Part shown: one piece after another, positions 10,001 to 17,934 of the stretch
How positions within the stretch are numbered: the stretch's first letter is position 1
Layout: each line of letters begins with the position of its first letter
Source: Gemmatimonadota bacterium
Lineage (GTDB): Bacteria; ARS69
Length of the DNA: 64,000 nt
Direction: 5' to 3'
NCBI GenBank assembly: GCA_030747075.1
Contig: JASLLL010000010.1
Location: forward strand, 1 to 64,000
The notes under the pieces: model-generated
The model's database searches: none
Told to the model about the DNA's origin: nothing
Seen by the model: the letters and a program-made list of their open reading frames with translations, nothing else
Position numbers and translations under genes: made by a program

Positions 10001-11455
10001 GGCGGCGGCCGCCTGGCGGTTGTGTCGCACGATGTTTCGTGGGCCTTTGCGAACATGGGTTCGGGGTTCTGGAGTCCGGTGAAGGCGGCGTGGCTGAATG
10101 ACTACCTGCACACGGCATGGAACTCCGACCCGACCACCTGGACCGCCAACATCGGGGTCGCGGGGGATCCCATCAGCGATCCTTACGCAGCCGGCATCTC
10201 CTACACACCCTATCGGGACGGGGGAGCGGGCGACGAAGTGAGCATCGTGGACGGGTCGGGGAGCGGGGCCGCCAGTTGGTCCAACGATGATCTCTTCCCG
10301 GGCGACATCGGCATTCGCTGGGAAAGCGCGTCTCCGAACGGCACACCCGGCGACGGCGTCTGGGGCGGAACACCGACGAAGTACGCGGGGATGTACTTCG
10401 AGTGGTCCCGAATCAACGCGGGCGTCGCGGACGACGCCGACCGCGCGGAGATTCTCGACCGCACGCTGCAGTGGCTCGTGGGCGGAGACCATCCCGATGT
10501 GGCGGTCGTTGGACCCAACGGCGGGGAGGCGGTGTCATCGGGGCCTGTGGACATCTCCTGGACCGCGACGGCGGACGCGGCGACCGGCCGGGCGATCGAT
10601 ACGGTCAGCATTCAGATGTCTGACGACGGCGGGCAGTCGTGGAGCCTTCTGACCGACGCTCCGGGAGCCTCCCCCTATTCATGGGATGTTTCCGCGCTGC
10701 CGACCTCGGATCTCTACCGGGTCCGGGTGGTGGTCACGGACGACGGCGACCCGACCCTCTTCTCCTCCGACGCCTCGGATGGCGTCTTCACCATCGCAAT
10801 CCCCGGGAACGAGACACGCGGTCCCGTGGTGCGCGCCGGTTCTCCCTCGGTGGCGCCGTTTCCCGTGGCGGCTCCCGGGAATGCCGTGCTGACGGCGGTC
10901 GTGTCCGACTCGCTGACCGGGGGGAGTCCCGTGGACGCCGCGGAGTGGAGCGTGGGCGCGGCAGCCGCCGCCGCGGGGAGCGGGACGGCCATGAGTGGAT
11001 CGTTTGGAGCCGTCGTCGTGGCGGTTTCGGACACGGTGGATGCGTCCCTTCTGCCGGTGGGCGATGTGTCAGTTTGGATTCGCGGACGCGACGCGGCAGG
11101 CAACTGGGGTACGGCGAGAGAGTTCCCGATTCGCGTGAACGGCGACGCAACCGGCGTCGCTGTGCACGAAGCCGCCACGGCCTTTTCGCTTTCCCCCTCC
11201 ACGCCGAACCCGTTCCACGGGTCGGTACGGATCGGGTATGCGTTGCCCACTCCGTCGCGGGTGCGCTTGAGCGTCTTCGATGTCGGGGGGCGTCTTGTCG
11301 CGCGACTGCTCGACGGCCCCGTTTCGGCCGGGCGGCACCATGCCGTCTGGGACGGGCGGGACGCGCACGGATCAGTGGTGGCTCCCGGCGTGTACTTCTG
11401 CCGGTACGAGGCGGGTGACTTCCGCGCAGAGGGCAAGCTGGTTCGCGTCCGGTAG
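7034..11455 (+). CDS. Secreted subtilisin-like serine protease (S8) with FN3 and FlgD-like C-terminal sorting domain
   Basis: A 1473-residue exported protease. The ATG at 7034 follows GGAACGAGGT and begins a clear signal peptide; the frame extends further upstream but without a plausible start. The catalytic triad is visible: Asp278 (GDSGI), His330 (HGTHTCG) and Ser507 (GTSMS). Residues about 30-250 resemble an inhibitor-like propeptide. A beta-sandwich like a P domain follows the catalytic region (about 590-720), then a fibronectin type III-like domain near 825-905 (ISWTTDAPADSRVEYG). The final 80 residues are a FlgD-Ig-like module (NPFHGSVRIGYALP, ending in a Lys/Arg-rich strand) of the kind used as a type IX-like sorting signal. 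Likely role: extracellular protein degradation. The gene is convergent with the TPR membrane protein, and the two stop codons lie 6 bp apart inside one hairpin. Confidence 0.9.
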   Translation: MHSSAVVLRATRCLCPLAFVLFLLVSVSAARPALPDPEASTGVSAEPVRPLISRFQSDPKGEADRLLLSSGFSFRTSVGEPVLPAELRSSAPLSPNETVSLLVQVEAPVQEGVVRAIRSAGARIESFIPRNAFLVRVRAGDRAALAAVPGVRWVGDYHPAYRISAQESTRLPGGRADFTLLLFDDGDTGAVSGRITELGGEVEMVSANGINRAIRCRVDRSRIVDLAAHPAVRWIEPTERPRFQNADVQWVNQTFVSGDRKVWDEGIDGTGQVVMVGDSGIRTSHNMFRDDAVPITEWGQFPTHRKVIAYEKAAPYGDILFGDTSGASYHGTHTCGTVAGDDSPHGGSSNDGIAKGAKIYFVDAGGSTNGLYLPGDLNDYFQPAYDGNAGGAARISSNSWGSTSAGAYTISCMQTDQFSWSHKDFLICVSNGNSGSVGSVGSPASAKSILSSGGTKNGSWAGQIYTSTSRGPTVDGRTKPTVCSPGQSVRSASGSNDAGYQYMSGTSMSCPNLAASAALLRQYFMEGWYPTGGAVAANAITPTASLLKAMLVNSGVDNFSSYSIPDMNIGWGRILLDQVMYFPGDGRRTLVVDATDGVATGEAHEYTVRVTDPSEDLKVTLVWTDYPGDPAAAVQLVNDIDLEVSHAASTWLGNVWSGGQSSTGGSADSLNVEENVRRATPTAGEYTIRVLGANVPFGAQPYALVVSGGIGGSAGVLTLDASSYAPSQAVGIRVEDTDAGSVSVTVASTTEPAGETVALTGGSGVHTGSVALSLGVAAPGDGLLSVSHGDAVTVTYLDANPSGVVTAAAMIDADDPGIGDVAAVGRDISATISWTTDAPADSRVEYGTTPALGNWSTLDTLQVISHAHELSGLSPLTTYYFDVVSTDHAGNTVRDDFDGGHYRVTTGTQADVLLVIADDTFIEDQAYEDAFARTGWTFNTWRKAQATEPEVGDSSTGLRSYRAVWWQVGWEQYPQFLRPARDSLSVYHDGGGRLAVVSHDVSWAFANMGSGFWSPVKAAWLNDYLHTAWNSDPTTWTANIGVAGDPISDPYAAGISYTPYRDGGAGDEVSIVDGSGSGAASWSNDDLFPGDIGIRWESASPNGTPGDGVWGGTPTKYAGMYFEWSRINAGVADDADRAEILDRTLQWLVGGDHPDVAVVGPNGGEAVSSGPVDISWTATADAATGRAIDTVSIQMSDDGGQSWSLLTDAPGASPYSWDVSALPTSDLYRVRVVVTDDGDPTLFSSDASDGVFTIAIPGNETRGPVVRAGSPSVAPFPVAAPGNAVLTAVVSDSLTGGSPVDAAEWSVGAAAAAAGSGTAMSGSFGAVVVAVSDTVDASLLPVGDVSVWIRGRDAAGNWGTAREFPIRVNGDATGVAVHEAATAFSLSPSTPNPFHGSVRIGYALPTPSRVRLSVFDVGGRLVARLLDGPVSAGRHHAVWDGRDAHGSVVAPGVYFCRYEAGDFRAEGKLVRVR

Positions 11456-11476
11456 CGGAGGCTACTCCTCTACCGG
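11449..11476. terminator. Hairpin between two convergent genes, covering both stop codons
   Basis: CCGGTAGCGGAG (11449-11460) and CTCCTCTACCGG (11465-11476) pair with one mismatch around a GCTA loop. The left arm contains the TAG of the subtilase gene, and the loop holds the reverse stop of the opposite gene. No T-run follows, so classical rho-independent action is uncertain; it could block read-through in either direction. Confidence 0.5.
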
Positions 11477-13483
11477 CGACGCCCTCTCCGGCGCGAACTC
11501 CGCATCGGTGTACAGCGGCAGGAGCGGAGGCGGGGGGGCTCCCGACGGCGCGTCCTCGAATCGCCCGAGGACGCGCCGGATTCGTTCGTCAACGCGCGCG
11601 GCACGCGCCCAGAAGTCGCGCGCTTCGCCTTCGAGGCCGGCGGTCCACAGAAGGGTCCCGCGGTTTGCGAGCATTCGCGGCTCGACGGGTCGAAGGAGAA
11701 TGCCCCGCTCCGACGCGGCCAGCGCTTCTTCCAGCCTCCCCTGCTCGCCGAGAAGCCGTGCGCCCACGCCCCAGGTCTTCGCCTCCTGCGGGTTGAACGC
11801 GGTGGCCTCACTCAGGAGCGAGTCGGCCCGCGCCAACCGGCCGCGGCTGATGGCACGGTCCGCAAGGTGTCCGCGTGCGCGGCAGGTGGCCGGGTCCTGT
11901 CGCGCCCTCTGGAACGCGCGTTCGGCGGCGTCATGGTCGCGCCGCAGTTCCTCCAGAACGCCGACCCACTCATGCGCGATCCCCAGCCCGGGCGGTTCCG
12001 CGTCCGCCGCCTCCCGGAACGCCTCCCGGGCGGCGTTCCGCTCCCCGCGAGCCTCCGCCAGCCACCCCCGCCGGAGCGCGTTGCGGTAATCCGCCGGGAC
12101 GCCGGTGGCTTCGGGAAGTGCCGGGGTCCGCCGAAGCATCCACAGCGCATCGCCCTTCGTGCGTCGCGGCCCCCGGTGGAAGGAGAGCGGCGCGTAGCGG
12201 TCGAGAAAGGACGGGTTGTCGAAGAGTGCGTGTTCCGCCGGGAGAGACGGGCGGATCCCCTCGCGAAAGACCACGACTCCCGGAGCCTTCGGAAGTCCCA
12301 CGGGAAACACGCGTCCGGTGTGGGGAGTGAGCGGGAAGGTGCGTCTCCCGGAGAAGAGAGACAGCGCTCCGGTGCGCGCCGCGAGAAGTGCGCCGTCGCC
12401 CGAACCGGGGTCCGATCGGAGCCGTGCGCCGATCTGCGCCAGCCGGGTCCCCTCGGCCCGGGCAGCACTTCGGCGCGCGCGGTCCGCGGGCGTCGTCAAC
12501 ACCATGAGTACGAACGGCAGAAGCAGGGCGAAGACTTGCGCGCGTGGAATGTGCGTGGCGTCCGACGAATCGTCGGGAGCGGGGGCCTGCGCCCGCGCCA
12601 CCGCATGAAGGGCCAGCGCGGCGAGTACGGTGAAGGCAGGCAGCAGCACCGGCGACGCCTGCGCGAAGGCCTCCGGCCCGGAGAAGAGGAGCGCCACGCC
12701 CGCGCCGACAGCGGGGGGGATTACGAATGCGGCGGGAATCGCGCGCCGCGCGACTGCGGTCACGACGAGGAAGGGGGCGACCAGGAGCGATCCCCACACC
12801 CAGACCCCGCCCAGCGTCGCGACCGTCGTCGGGAATCCGGGGCCGGGGGCGCTCCAGCCGCCGAGCATCGCCCGCGCGATCTCCAGTCGCGACCCGGCGG
12901 GCAGTAGCAGCGAGAGTGCGGCGATTCCCGCCATGACGCCCGCCGGGATCCACAGCGCGCGCCGACGGCATGGACCGGGCAGCGCACAAGACGCCACGGC
13001 GACCGGCAGGGCGGCCGGTGCCGAGAGAACCGCGGCCGACGCGAGGAGCGCTCCCGTCCGATCCGGCCCGCGCCGAGCGGCCCGCGCGAGCGCGGCCAGC
13101 ACAAGAACCCCCGCCGCGGCGCTTCCGGGATGCGCGGAGAATGACGACGCAATCGCGGGGGGCAGGAGGAGCATCGCAGTGCCGAAGATCGCCGGTGGAA
13201 TGCCGACCCGCTTCCGGAGGACGGTCCACGCGAGAGCGGCCGCGCCACCGAGAGCGAGGGCGCCGGGCAGGCGGAGAGCCGCCTCCGCCGTCGGGGCGAC
13301 CTGATCCGCCATCCCGACGAGGAGCGCCGCCGCGGGAGGTGCGCCTTCGCCCCCGGGGGGCGTGGCATACCCGTGGAGCGATCCACGGAGCAGATCGCGC
13401 CCCACGCGGAGCAGGTGGAAGGGGCTGTCACCAATCGCGGGGAGGTTCCACCCGCGCACCGCCCCGCCCGCGAACGCCACCAC
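11462..13483 (-). CDS. Polytopic membrane protein with C-terminal TPR repeats (glycosyltransferase-like)
   Basis: The N-terminal 350 residues contain around ten hydrophobic spans (VLVLAALARAA, ALLLPFVLMVL and others) in an arrangement like the GT-C / PMT-ArnT type of membrane glycosyltransferase. An early Asp (AIGDSPFHLLRVGRDLL) resembles the first-loop acidic residue of that fold. From about residue 450 on there are TPR-type helices (RGWLAEARGERNAAREAFREA, NPQEAKTWGVGARLL). I chose the GTG at 13483; an ATG at 13615 would overlap the Nudix gene by 97 bp, and the extra residues look like an out-of-frame reading of it. The gene directly follows the Nudix hydrolase on the minus strand. A lipid-linked sugar donor is expected for the family, but the substrate is unknown. 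Membrane topology is clear; enzyme function is a guess. Confidence 0.7.
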   Translation of the reverse strand: MVAFAGGAVRGWNLPAIGDSPFHLLRVGRDLLRGSLHGYATPPGGEGAPPAAALLVGMADQVAPTAEAALRLPGALALGGAAALAWTVLRKRVGIPPAIFGTAMLLLPPAIASSFSAHPGSAAAGVLVLAALARAARRGPDRTGALLASAAVLSAPAALPVAVASCALPGPCRRRALWIPAGVMAGIAALSLLLPAGSRLEIARAMLGGWSAPGPGFPTTVATLGGVWVWGSLLVAPFLVVTAVARRAIPAAFVIPPAVGAGVALLFSGPEAFAQASPVLLPAFTVLAALALHAVARAQAPAPDDSSDATHIPRAQVFALLLPFVLMVLTTPADRARRSAARAEGTRLAQIGARLRSDPGSGDGALLAARTGALSLFSGRRTFPLTPHTGRVFPVGLPKAPGVVVFREGIRPSLPAEHALFDNPSFLDRYAPLSFHRGPRRTKGDALWMLRRTPALPEATGVPADYRNALRRGWLAEARGERNAAREAFREAADAEPPGLGIAHEWVGVLEELRRDHDAAERAFQRARQDPATCRARGHLADRAISRGRLARADSLLSEATAFNPQEAKTWGVGARLLGEQGRLEEALAASERGILLRPVEPRMLANRGTLLWTAGLEGEARDFWARAARVDERIRRVLGRFEDAPSGAPPPPLLPLYTDAEFAPERASPVEE

Positions 13484-13518
13484 CGCCGCAATCCGCCCGG
13501 GGAGCTCCGCGCGACGCT

Positions 13519-13983
13519 TCAGGGGGTCGGGTCCAGGATCTTGCGGGCTGCCGCGAGCACATCGCGCTCCCCTGCGTGGAAGAGAATCCTCCCCCCGAGG
13601 CCCAGCGGAAACCACTTCACTTCCAGCACTTCATGATCGTGGTCTTCCGTCCTGCCCTCCACAAACTCAAGCAGGAAGAAGTGGACCGTCTTGTGGATCG
13701 TCATCCCGCGTCGGTCGTCGTCGTCGCGGGATTTGTAGGTGTAGCGGATGACTGAAAGCGGACGAACGATGCGCCCCAGAAGGCCGGTTTCCTCCCGGAC
13801 TTCACGCAGCGCGGCTTCTTCGGTGGTCTCTCCCTCTTCGATCCGTCCCTTGGGAAGGACCCAGACCGGCCCGCGACGGGAACGCGTGAGCGCCACCATC
13901 GGGGCATCTTCGTCGGCACGGTAGATCACCCCGCCGGCGGAGACTTCCGTGGTCTCGCGAAGAGGTTCCTCAGCTTCTGCCAT
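13519..13983 (-). CDS. Nudix hydrolase
   Basis: A 154-residue protein with a full Nudix box: a Gly-Arg-Ile-Glu-Glu-Gly-Glu segment followed by REVREETGLLG, matching Gx5Ex7REUxEExGU. A preceding strand (GGVIYRADEDAPMVALTRS) and PVWVLPKGRIEEGE resemble Ap4A hydrolase / MutT-like enzymes such as AP4A-type NUDT2 relatives. It probably hydrolyses a nucleoside diphosphate derivative and cleans up dinucleotide polyphosphates or damaged nucleotides. The ATG at 13983 has GGGAGG six bases upstream; a longer frame to 14058 lacks this. It lies upstream of the TPR membrane protein gene and diverges from the YkgJ-type gene at 14140. Confidence 0.85.
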   Translation of the reverse strand: MAEAEEPLRETTEVSAGGVIYRADEDAPMVALTRSRRGPVWVLPKGRIEEGETTEEAALREVREETGLLGRIVRPLSVIRYTYKSRDDDDRRGMTIHKTVHFFLLEFVEGRTEDHDHEVLEVKWFPLGLGGRILFHAGERDVLAAARKILDPTP

Positions 13984-14139
13984 CTCTGCCTCCCGAGCGT
14001 GTGGCGTCACCGTAACAGATCGCGCTGGCCCCGGCACTTGCGATTCCGACTCGCGCACGCCGCCCGGTTTGCCCTATATTGCTGCGCGGACCGGTTCGCC
14101 ATTGTCCGGTGCGCGGGGAAGGGGAACAGGAAGAGGAAC

Positions 14140-14796
14140 ATGACCGAACTGGATGCGAGAAGTCAGGGAGAGATGACCTCCCGTCTGGACGCTCTCTCCA
14201 GAGAGTCCATGGAAGGGGAGGATGTGCTGGACCCTGCCCGGGTGCCCCTGGAGCGACCCAAGGGCCCCTTCGTCATGCCCGACTGTGCCAACTGCACCGA
14301 TACCTGCTGCGTTCACGATGTTCCAGACTCCGGCATTCTGCTCTCGCTTCGGGACATCGCCCAGCTCATGGACAGCGGACTTTCGGATGTGGTTCACGGC
14401 ACCTTCACCTTCAAGCGGACGCGCAAGGGGAAGCTCAAGCCGGAGATCGACACCATGCCCCGACTGGCGAAGAAGGACGGCCTGTGCATCTTCTACGACG
14501 GGGCCACCCGCCGATGCACCGGCTACGGCACCCGCCCCACCATCTGCCGCCGGTTCCCTTACGAGGTCCACTATCGGAGTCGCACCGGGAACCCCTACGC
14601 GCGCTTCATCGGCTGGGCGGACTGCCCCACGGTCACCGGAGGGGAGCATGAGGAATCGATCCTCCAGATGGTCCGGGACGCCGTTCACGACGAGAATGTG
14701 TCGCTGGAAGATGCGGTTCTCCTGGAACAGTGCGTGGACGAACTTCGGGAAGCCGGGTTCGACTTCGTGCTGCCTCCTCCGGATGAGTGCCCCTGA
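14140..14796 (+). CDS. YkgJ-family cysteine cluster protein
   Basis: A 218-residue soluble protein with the conserved Cys pattern of the YkgJ (UPF0153, Fe/Zn-chelating) family: CANCTDTCC near residue 48, then GLCIFYDGATRRCTGYGTRPTICRRFP in segments, each holding one or two Cys, and a final Cys in GWADCP. The cysteines probably bind a metal or Fe-S cluster; the biochemical role of the family is unclear. The ATG at 14140 follows AGGAAGAGG. It is a single gene between a divergent Nudix gene and the nuo promoter. A TATATT at 14075 could be the -10 of its promoter, but I do not see a good -35. Confidence 0.8.
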   Translation: MTELDARSQGEMTSRLDALSRESMEGEDVLDPARVPLERPKGPFVMPDCANCTDTCCVHDVPDSGILLSLRDIAQLMDSGLSDVVHGTFTFKRTRKGKLKPEIDTMPRLAKKDGLCIFYDGATRRCTGYGTRPTICRRFPYEVHYRSRTGNPYARFIGWADCPTVTGGEHEESILQMVRDAVHDENVSLEDAVLLEQCVDELREAGFDFVLPPPDECP

Positions 14797-14820
14797 CTCA
14801 CATTCCTCCCGACTCCACGG

Positions 14821-14848
14821 TTGACGGTTTGCGCTGCCCGGATATTCT
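14821..14848 (+). promoter_or_regulatory. Promoter of the nuo operon
   Basis: TTGACG at 14821 and TATTCT at 14843 are 16 bases apart, close to the sigma70 consensus. It lies just after the YkgJ gene and gives a leader of about 80 bases before nuoA. No other strong promoter is seen until 25617, so all eleven nuo genes are probably one transcript. Confidence 0.6.
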
Positions 14849-14932
14849 ACCTTCAGCCTGAGTGCGGGGGAGGGGCGCGGAAGCGGGTCGAAGGCGCTTC
14901 CCCGAGCCTCCCCGGCCAGTCCGGAGACCCGA

Positions 14933-15406
14933 TTGAGAGAGTCCTACGCCGTCGTTCTCGTGTTCCTCGCGGTGGGCATGGCCTTCGCGTGGGTCAGCAT
15001 TCTCGTGTCCAGGCTCGTCCATCCGCATCACCCCACGCCTGAGAAACTCACCACCTACGAATGCGGCGAGGACCCCATCGGACGCGCCTGGGTTCGGTAC
15101 AACACGCGTTTCTACACGGTTGCGCTTGTGTTCATCATCTTCGAGGCGGAGATTCTCTTCATGTTCCCGTGGGCGGTGGCTTACCGGAAGCTGGGACTCT
15201 TCGCGTTTGTGGAGATGCTCCTCTTTGTCGGAATACTGCTCACCGGGCTCGTCTATGTCTGGGCGAAGGGAGATCTGGACTGGGTGAAGCCCAGCCCTCC
15301 CTTCACGCGCGACGATGCCAGGCTTCCCGATCAGGTCCGAAGATGGGGTGCCCGCCCGGCGCGCCGGGCAGCCCCCGCGGCGGTGTCCGCGGAGGACGCA
15401 TCATGA
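14933..15406 (+). CDS. nuoA: NADH-quinone oxidoreductase subunit A
   Basis: A small membrane subunit of complex I at the hinge between the membrane and peripheral arms. Three hydrophobic spans are visible (residues about 4-26, 60-82 and 88-110). The loop after span 1 has the family motif [10 protein letters not shown], and [18 protein letters not shown] contains the conserved acidic residues of span 2. A polar C-terminal extension of about 35 residues is unusual. The start is a TTG with GGAG seven bases upstream. The stop overlaps the nuoB start (ATGA). It is the first gene of the nuo operon. Confidence 0.93.
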   Translation: MRESYAVVLVFLAVGMAFAWVSILVSRLVHPHHPTPEKLTTYECGEDPIGRAWVRYNTRFYTVALVFIIFEAEILFMFPWAVAYRKLGLFAFVEMLLFVGILLTGLVYVWAKGDLDWVKPSPPFTRDDARLPDQVRRWGARPARRAAPAAVSAEDAS

Positions 15407-16158
15407 GCGGTCCGGACGCACCCCGCCGGGTCGAGGGCATCATCCCGCTTCAGGATGTGCGCGAAGTCGCCCCGAATCCGCCGACCGACAGTGCGCGGTG
15501 GATCGTCACCCGGAAGCCCTACACGACGGGAGTCCACGAAGGCGTTCCGCCTCTGGTTCGCGGGTTTGCGGAGAATGCTCTCGTTCAGAAGCTGGATACG
15601 CTGCTCAGCTGGGGTCGGGCGCACTCGCTCTGGCCCATGCAGTTCGGGCTGGCGTGCTGTGCCATCGAGATGATGGCCGCGCTGGCTTCGCGGTTCGATC
15701 TGTCGCGATTCGGGTATGAGGTGATGCGCGGCAGCCCCCGCCAGTGCGATGTCATGATCGTGGCCGGCACGGTGACCTACAAGATGGGGCTTCGGATCAA
15801 GCGTCTCTACGAGCAGATGGCGGAACCGCGGTATGTCATTTCCATGGGATCTTGCGCCAACTGCGGCGGCCCTTACTGGAAGCACGGCTATCATGTCGTG
15901 AAGGGCGTGGACAAGATCATCCCGGTGGATGTCTATGTTCCCGGCTGCCCTCCCCGTCCGGAAGCGCTCATCGAGGGCTTTCTGGTCCTGAAGGAGAAGG
16001 TCCGCCGCGAGCGACTCCTGGGCTACAAGGTGGAGTCGATGACGGCCGCGGATGTGGAGCCCGGAGAGATGGGCGAGTTCACGCGCCGGGAACGGGAGGA
16101 GGCGCTGGCCGCCGGAGAGTCGGCACCGGAGCAAGCGGAAGGGATGGAAGCCCGATGA
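15403..16158 (+). CDS. nuoB: NADH-quinone oxidoreductase subunit B
   Basis: The peripheral-arm subunit that carries the terminal N2 [4Fe-4S] cluster, which passes electrons to quinone. The ligands are visible as the tandem Cys in GLACCAIEM, the Cys in [10 protein letters not shown] and the Cys in [14 protein letters not shown]. At 251 residues it is longer than the usual 160-220, with about 50 extra N-terminal residues and a charged C-terminal tail. It overlaps nuoA and nuoC by 4 bp each, so translation is probably coupled. Confidence 0.95.
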   Translation: MSGPDAPRRVEGIIPLQDVREVAPNPPTDSARWIVTRKPYTTGVHEGVPPLVRGFAENALVQKLDTLLSWGRAHSLWPMQFGLACCAIEMMAALASRFDLSRFGYEVMRGSPRQCDVMIVAGTVTYKMGLRIKRLYEQMAEPRYVISMGSCANCGGPYWKHGYHVVKGVDKIIPVDVYVPGCPPRPEALIEGFLVLKEKVRRERLLGYKVESMTAADVEPGEMGEFTRREREEALAAGESAPEQAEGMEAR

Positions 16159-16757
16159 CCGACGCCACGCCCGCGCCGAAGCCGCCGCCGAAGAAGAAGC
16201 CCGCGCCGGAGCCTCCCGCGTGGACGGGCCGGGAGACGGCGGCGTCCATTCTGGCGGCGAAGTACCCGGAGGGCTGCCGGGTGGAGGAGGAGCGCGCGGA
16301 TCCCACGGTGGAAGTGGACGCGGCGCTCTGGCCTGTGGTGGCGCGGTGGCTGAAAGAGGACGCGGCCCTGGCCTTCGAGACCTGCCACCTGGTGACGGGC
16401 ATCGATCGCGGAGCCGAGGCGGACCGTCTGGAGGCGGTGTACTCGCTCTACAGCCGTGTGCGCCGCGAGTGGCTTCATGTGCGTATCCCCACCGGGCGCG
16501 CGGAAGGGGCGGAAGTGCCGAGCGCCGCGGGAGTCTGGCGTGCCGCCGACTGGCACGAGCGCGAGACCTTCGATCTGGTCGGCATCCACTTCACGGAGCA
16601 TCCGGATCCGCGCAGGATTTTCCTTCCCGACGACTGGGAAGGCCATCCCTTGCGGAAGGACTACGACTATCCCGTCGAGTACCACGGCATTCGGGATGTC
16701 TACCGAATGCCCGGCGGCATTCTTGCCCCCGACGCCGACCCGCCGGAGGGAGACTGA
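16155..16757 (+). CDS. nuoC: NADH-quinone oxidoreductase subunit C
   Basis: The 30-kDa-type subunit of the peripheral arm. The family signature is clear near the C-terminus: [14 protein letters not shown], then [22 protein letters not shown]. At 200 residues it is the separate NuoC, not a NuoCD fusion. The first 20 residues are a Pro/Lys-rich tract that is probably disordered. It overlaps nuoB by 4 bp and is followed 1 bp later by nuoD. Confidence 0.93.
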   Translation: MTDATPAPKPPPKKKPAPEPPAWTGRETAASILAAKYPEGCRVEEERADPTVEVDAALWPVVARWLKEDAALAFETCHLVTGIDRGAEADRLEAVYSLYSRVRREWLHVRIPTGRAEGAEVPSAAGVWRAADWHERETFDLVGIHFTEHPDPRRIFLPDDWEGHPLRKDYDYPVEYHGIRDVYRMPGGILAPDADPPEGD

Positions 16758-16758
16758 C

Positions 16759-17934
16759 ATGACGGCTCCCCCGAAGCGCCGCTCCTACCTCATCGCACCC
16801 GCCCCGGATACGGGCCGGGATCTGGTGACAGAGGAGTTCACCGTCAACATGGGCCCGCAGCACCCCTCCACGCATGGCGTTCTCCGTCTGGAGATTGTCA
16901 CGGACGGGGAGATCGTGGTGGATGCGGTGCCGCACCTTGGGTATCTCCACCGGAACTTCGAGAAACACGCGGAGAACGAAGGCTGGCAGCAGGTGGTTCC
17001 GTACTGCGACCGGCTGGATTATCTGGCGTCCATGAACATGGACCACGGATACGCGCTGGCGGTGGAAAAGCTCGCGGGCATTGAACCAAATCGCCGCGTC
17101 CAGACCCTGCGGGTTCTCTTCGCGGAGCTTCAGCGGATTGCCAGCCACATTGTCGCGATCGGCACCTACGGACTGGACCTCGGAGCCATGACCCCGTTCT
17201 GGTGGCTGTTCCGGGACCGGGAGATGATCCTCGACATCTTCGAGACCGTCTGCGGCGCCCGGCTCCTCTACAACTTCATGTGGGTGGGTGGGCTTTCCCA
17301 CGACCTCCAGGAAGGGATGGAGGACCGAATCCGGGACTTCGTGGACTACTTCGAGCCGAGGCTCCGCGAGGTCGATGTTCTGCTCACGGACAGTCACATC
17401 TTCATCGAGCGGACGGCGGATGTGGGTGTGCTTCCCGCGGAGGTTGCGCTGGAGTACGCCTGCACGGGGCCGGTCCTTCGCGGGTCCGGCGTCGAATGGG
17501 ATCTCCGTCGGGATGAACCGTACGACATCTATCCGGAGCTGGATTTCGACATCGTCGTGGGACAGGGCGCGAAGGGAACGCTCGGCGACTGCTGGGACCG
17601 CTACTGGGTGCGGCTGGAGGAGATGCGCCAGTCGTGCCGGATCATCCGCCAGATTCTCGATCGCGGGATTCCCGAGGGGGATGTTCGGGAGTCGGTTCCG
17701 AAGAAGCTGAAGGTCCCGGCGGGTGAGTGCTACGCCCGCTCCGAGGCGCCGCGCGGGGAACTCGGCTTCTATCTGGCCTCCGGCGGAAAAGACCGCCCGG
17801 AGCGCGTGCGCTGCCGGTCCGGCTGCTTCTGCAATCTCTCCGCGCTGCCGGAGCTCGTGCCCGGCGTGATGCTGGGGGATCTGGTGGCCATCATCGGGAG
17901 CGTCGACATTGTTCTGGGCGAGGTGGACCGATGA
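16759..17934 (+). CDS. nuoD: NADH-quinone oxidoreductase subunit D
   Basis: The 49-kDa subunit that forms the quinone pocket with NuoB. It has GPQHPSTHG near residue 33, LDYLASMNMDHGYALAVE in segments, and the hydrogenase-like C-terminus, here CFCNLSALPELVPG. Its 391 residues are normal for the family. The ATG at 16759 has GGAGGGAG upstream. The stop overlaps the nuoH start (ATGA). Confidence 0.95.
   Translation: MTAPPKRRSYLIAPAPDTGRDLVTEEFTVNMGPQHPSTHGVLRLEIVTDGEIVVDAVPHLGYLHRNFEKHAENEGWQQVVPYCDRLDYLASMNMDHGYALAVEKLAGIEPNRRVQTLRVLFAELQRIASHIVAIGTYGLDLGAMTPFWWLFRDREMILDIFETVCGARLLYNFMWVGGLSHDLQEGMEDRIRDFVDYFEPRLREVDVLLTDSHIFIERTADVGVLPAEVALEYACTGPVLRGSGVEWDLRRDEPYDIYPELDFDIVVGQGAKGTLGDCWDRYWVRLEEMRQSCRIIRQILDRGIPEGDVRESVPKKLKVPAGECYARSEAPRGELGFYLASGGKDRPERVRCRSGCFCNLSALPELVPGVMLGDLVAIIGSVDIVLGEVDR

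Noticed and set aside
8483-10492. 669-codon minus-strand frame inside the subtilase gene
   Set aside because: Antisense shadow; no motifs, and the subtilase catalytic residues lie on the other strand.
13484-13615. N-terminal extension of the membrane TPR protein to the ATG at 13615
   Set aside because: It would overlap the Nudix gene by 97 bp, and the added residues read like an out-of-frame copy of the Nudix C-terminus.
14038-14080. TTGCGA and TATATT as promoter for the YkgJ-type gene
   Set aside because: The spacing of 31 bases is far too long. Only the TATATT at 14075 could be a -10.
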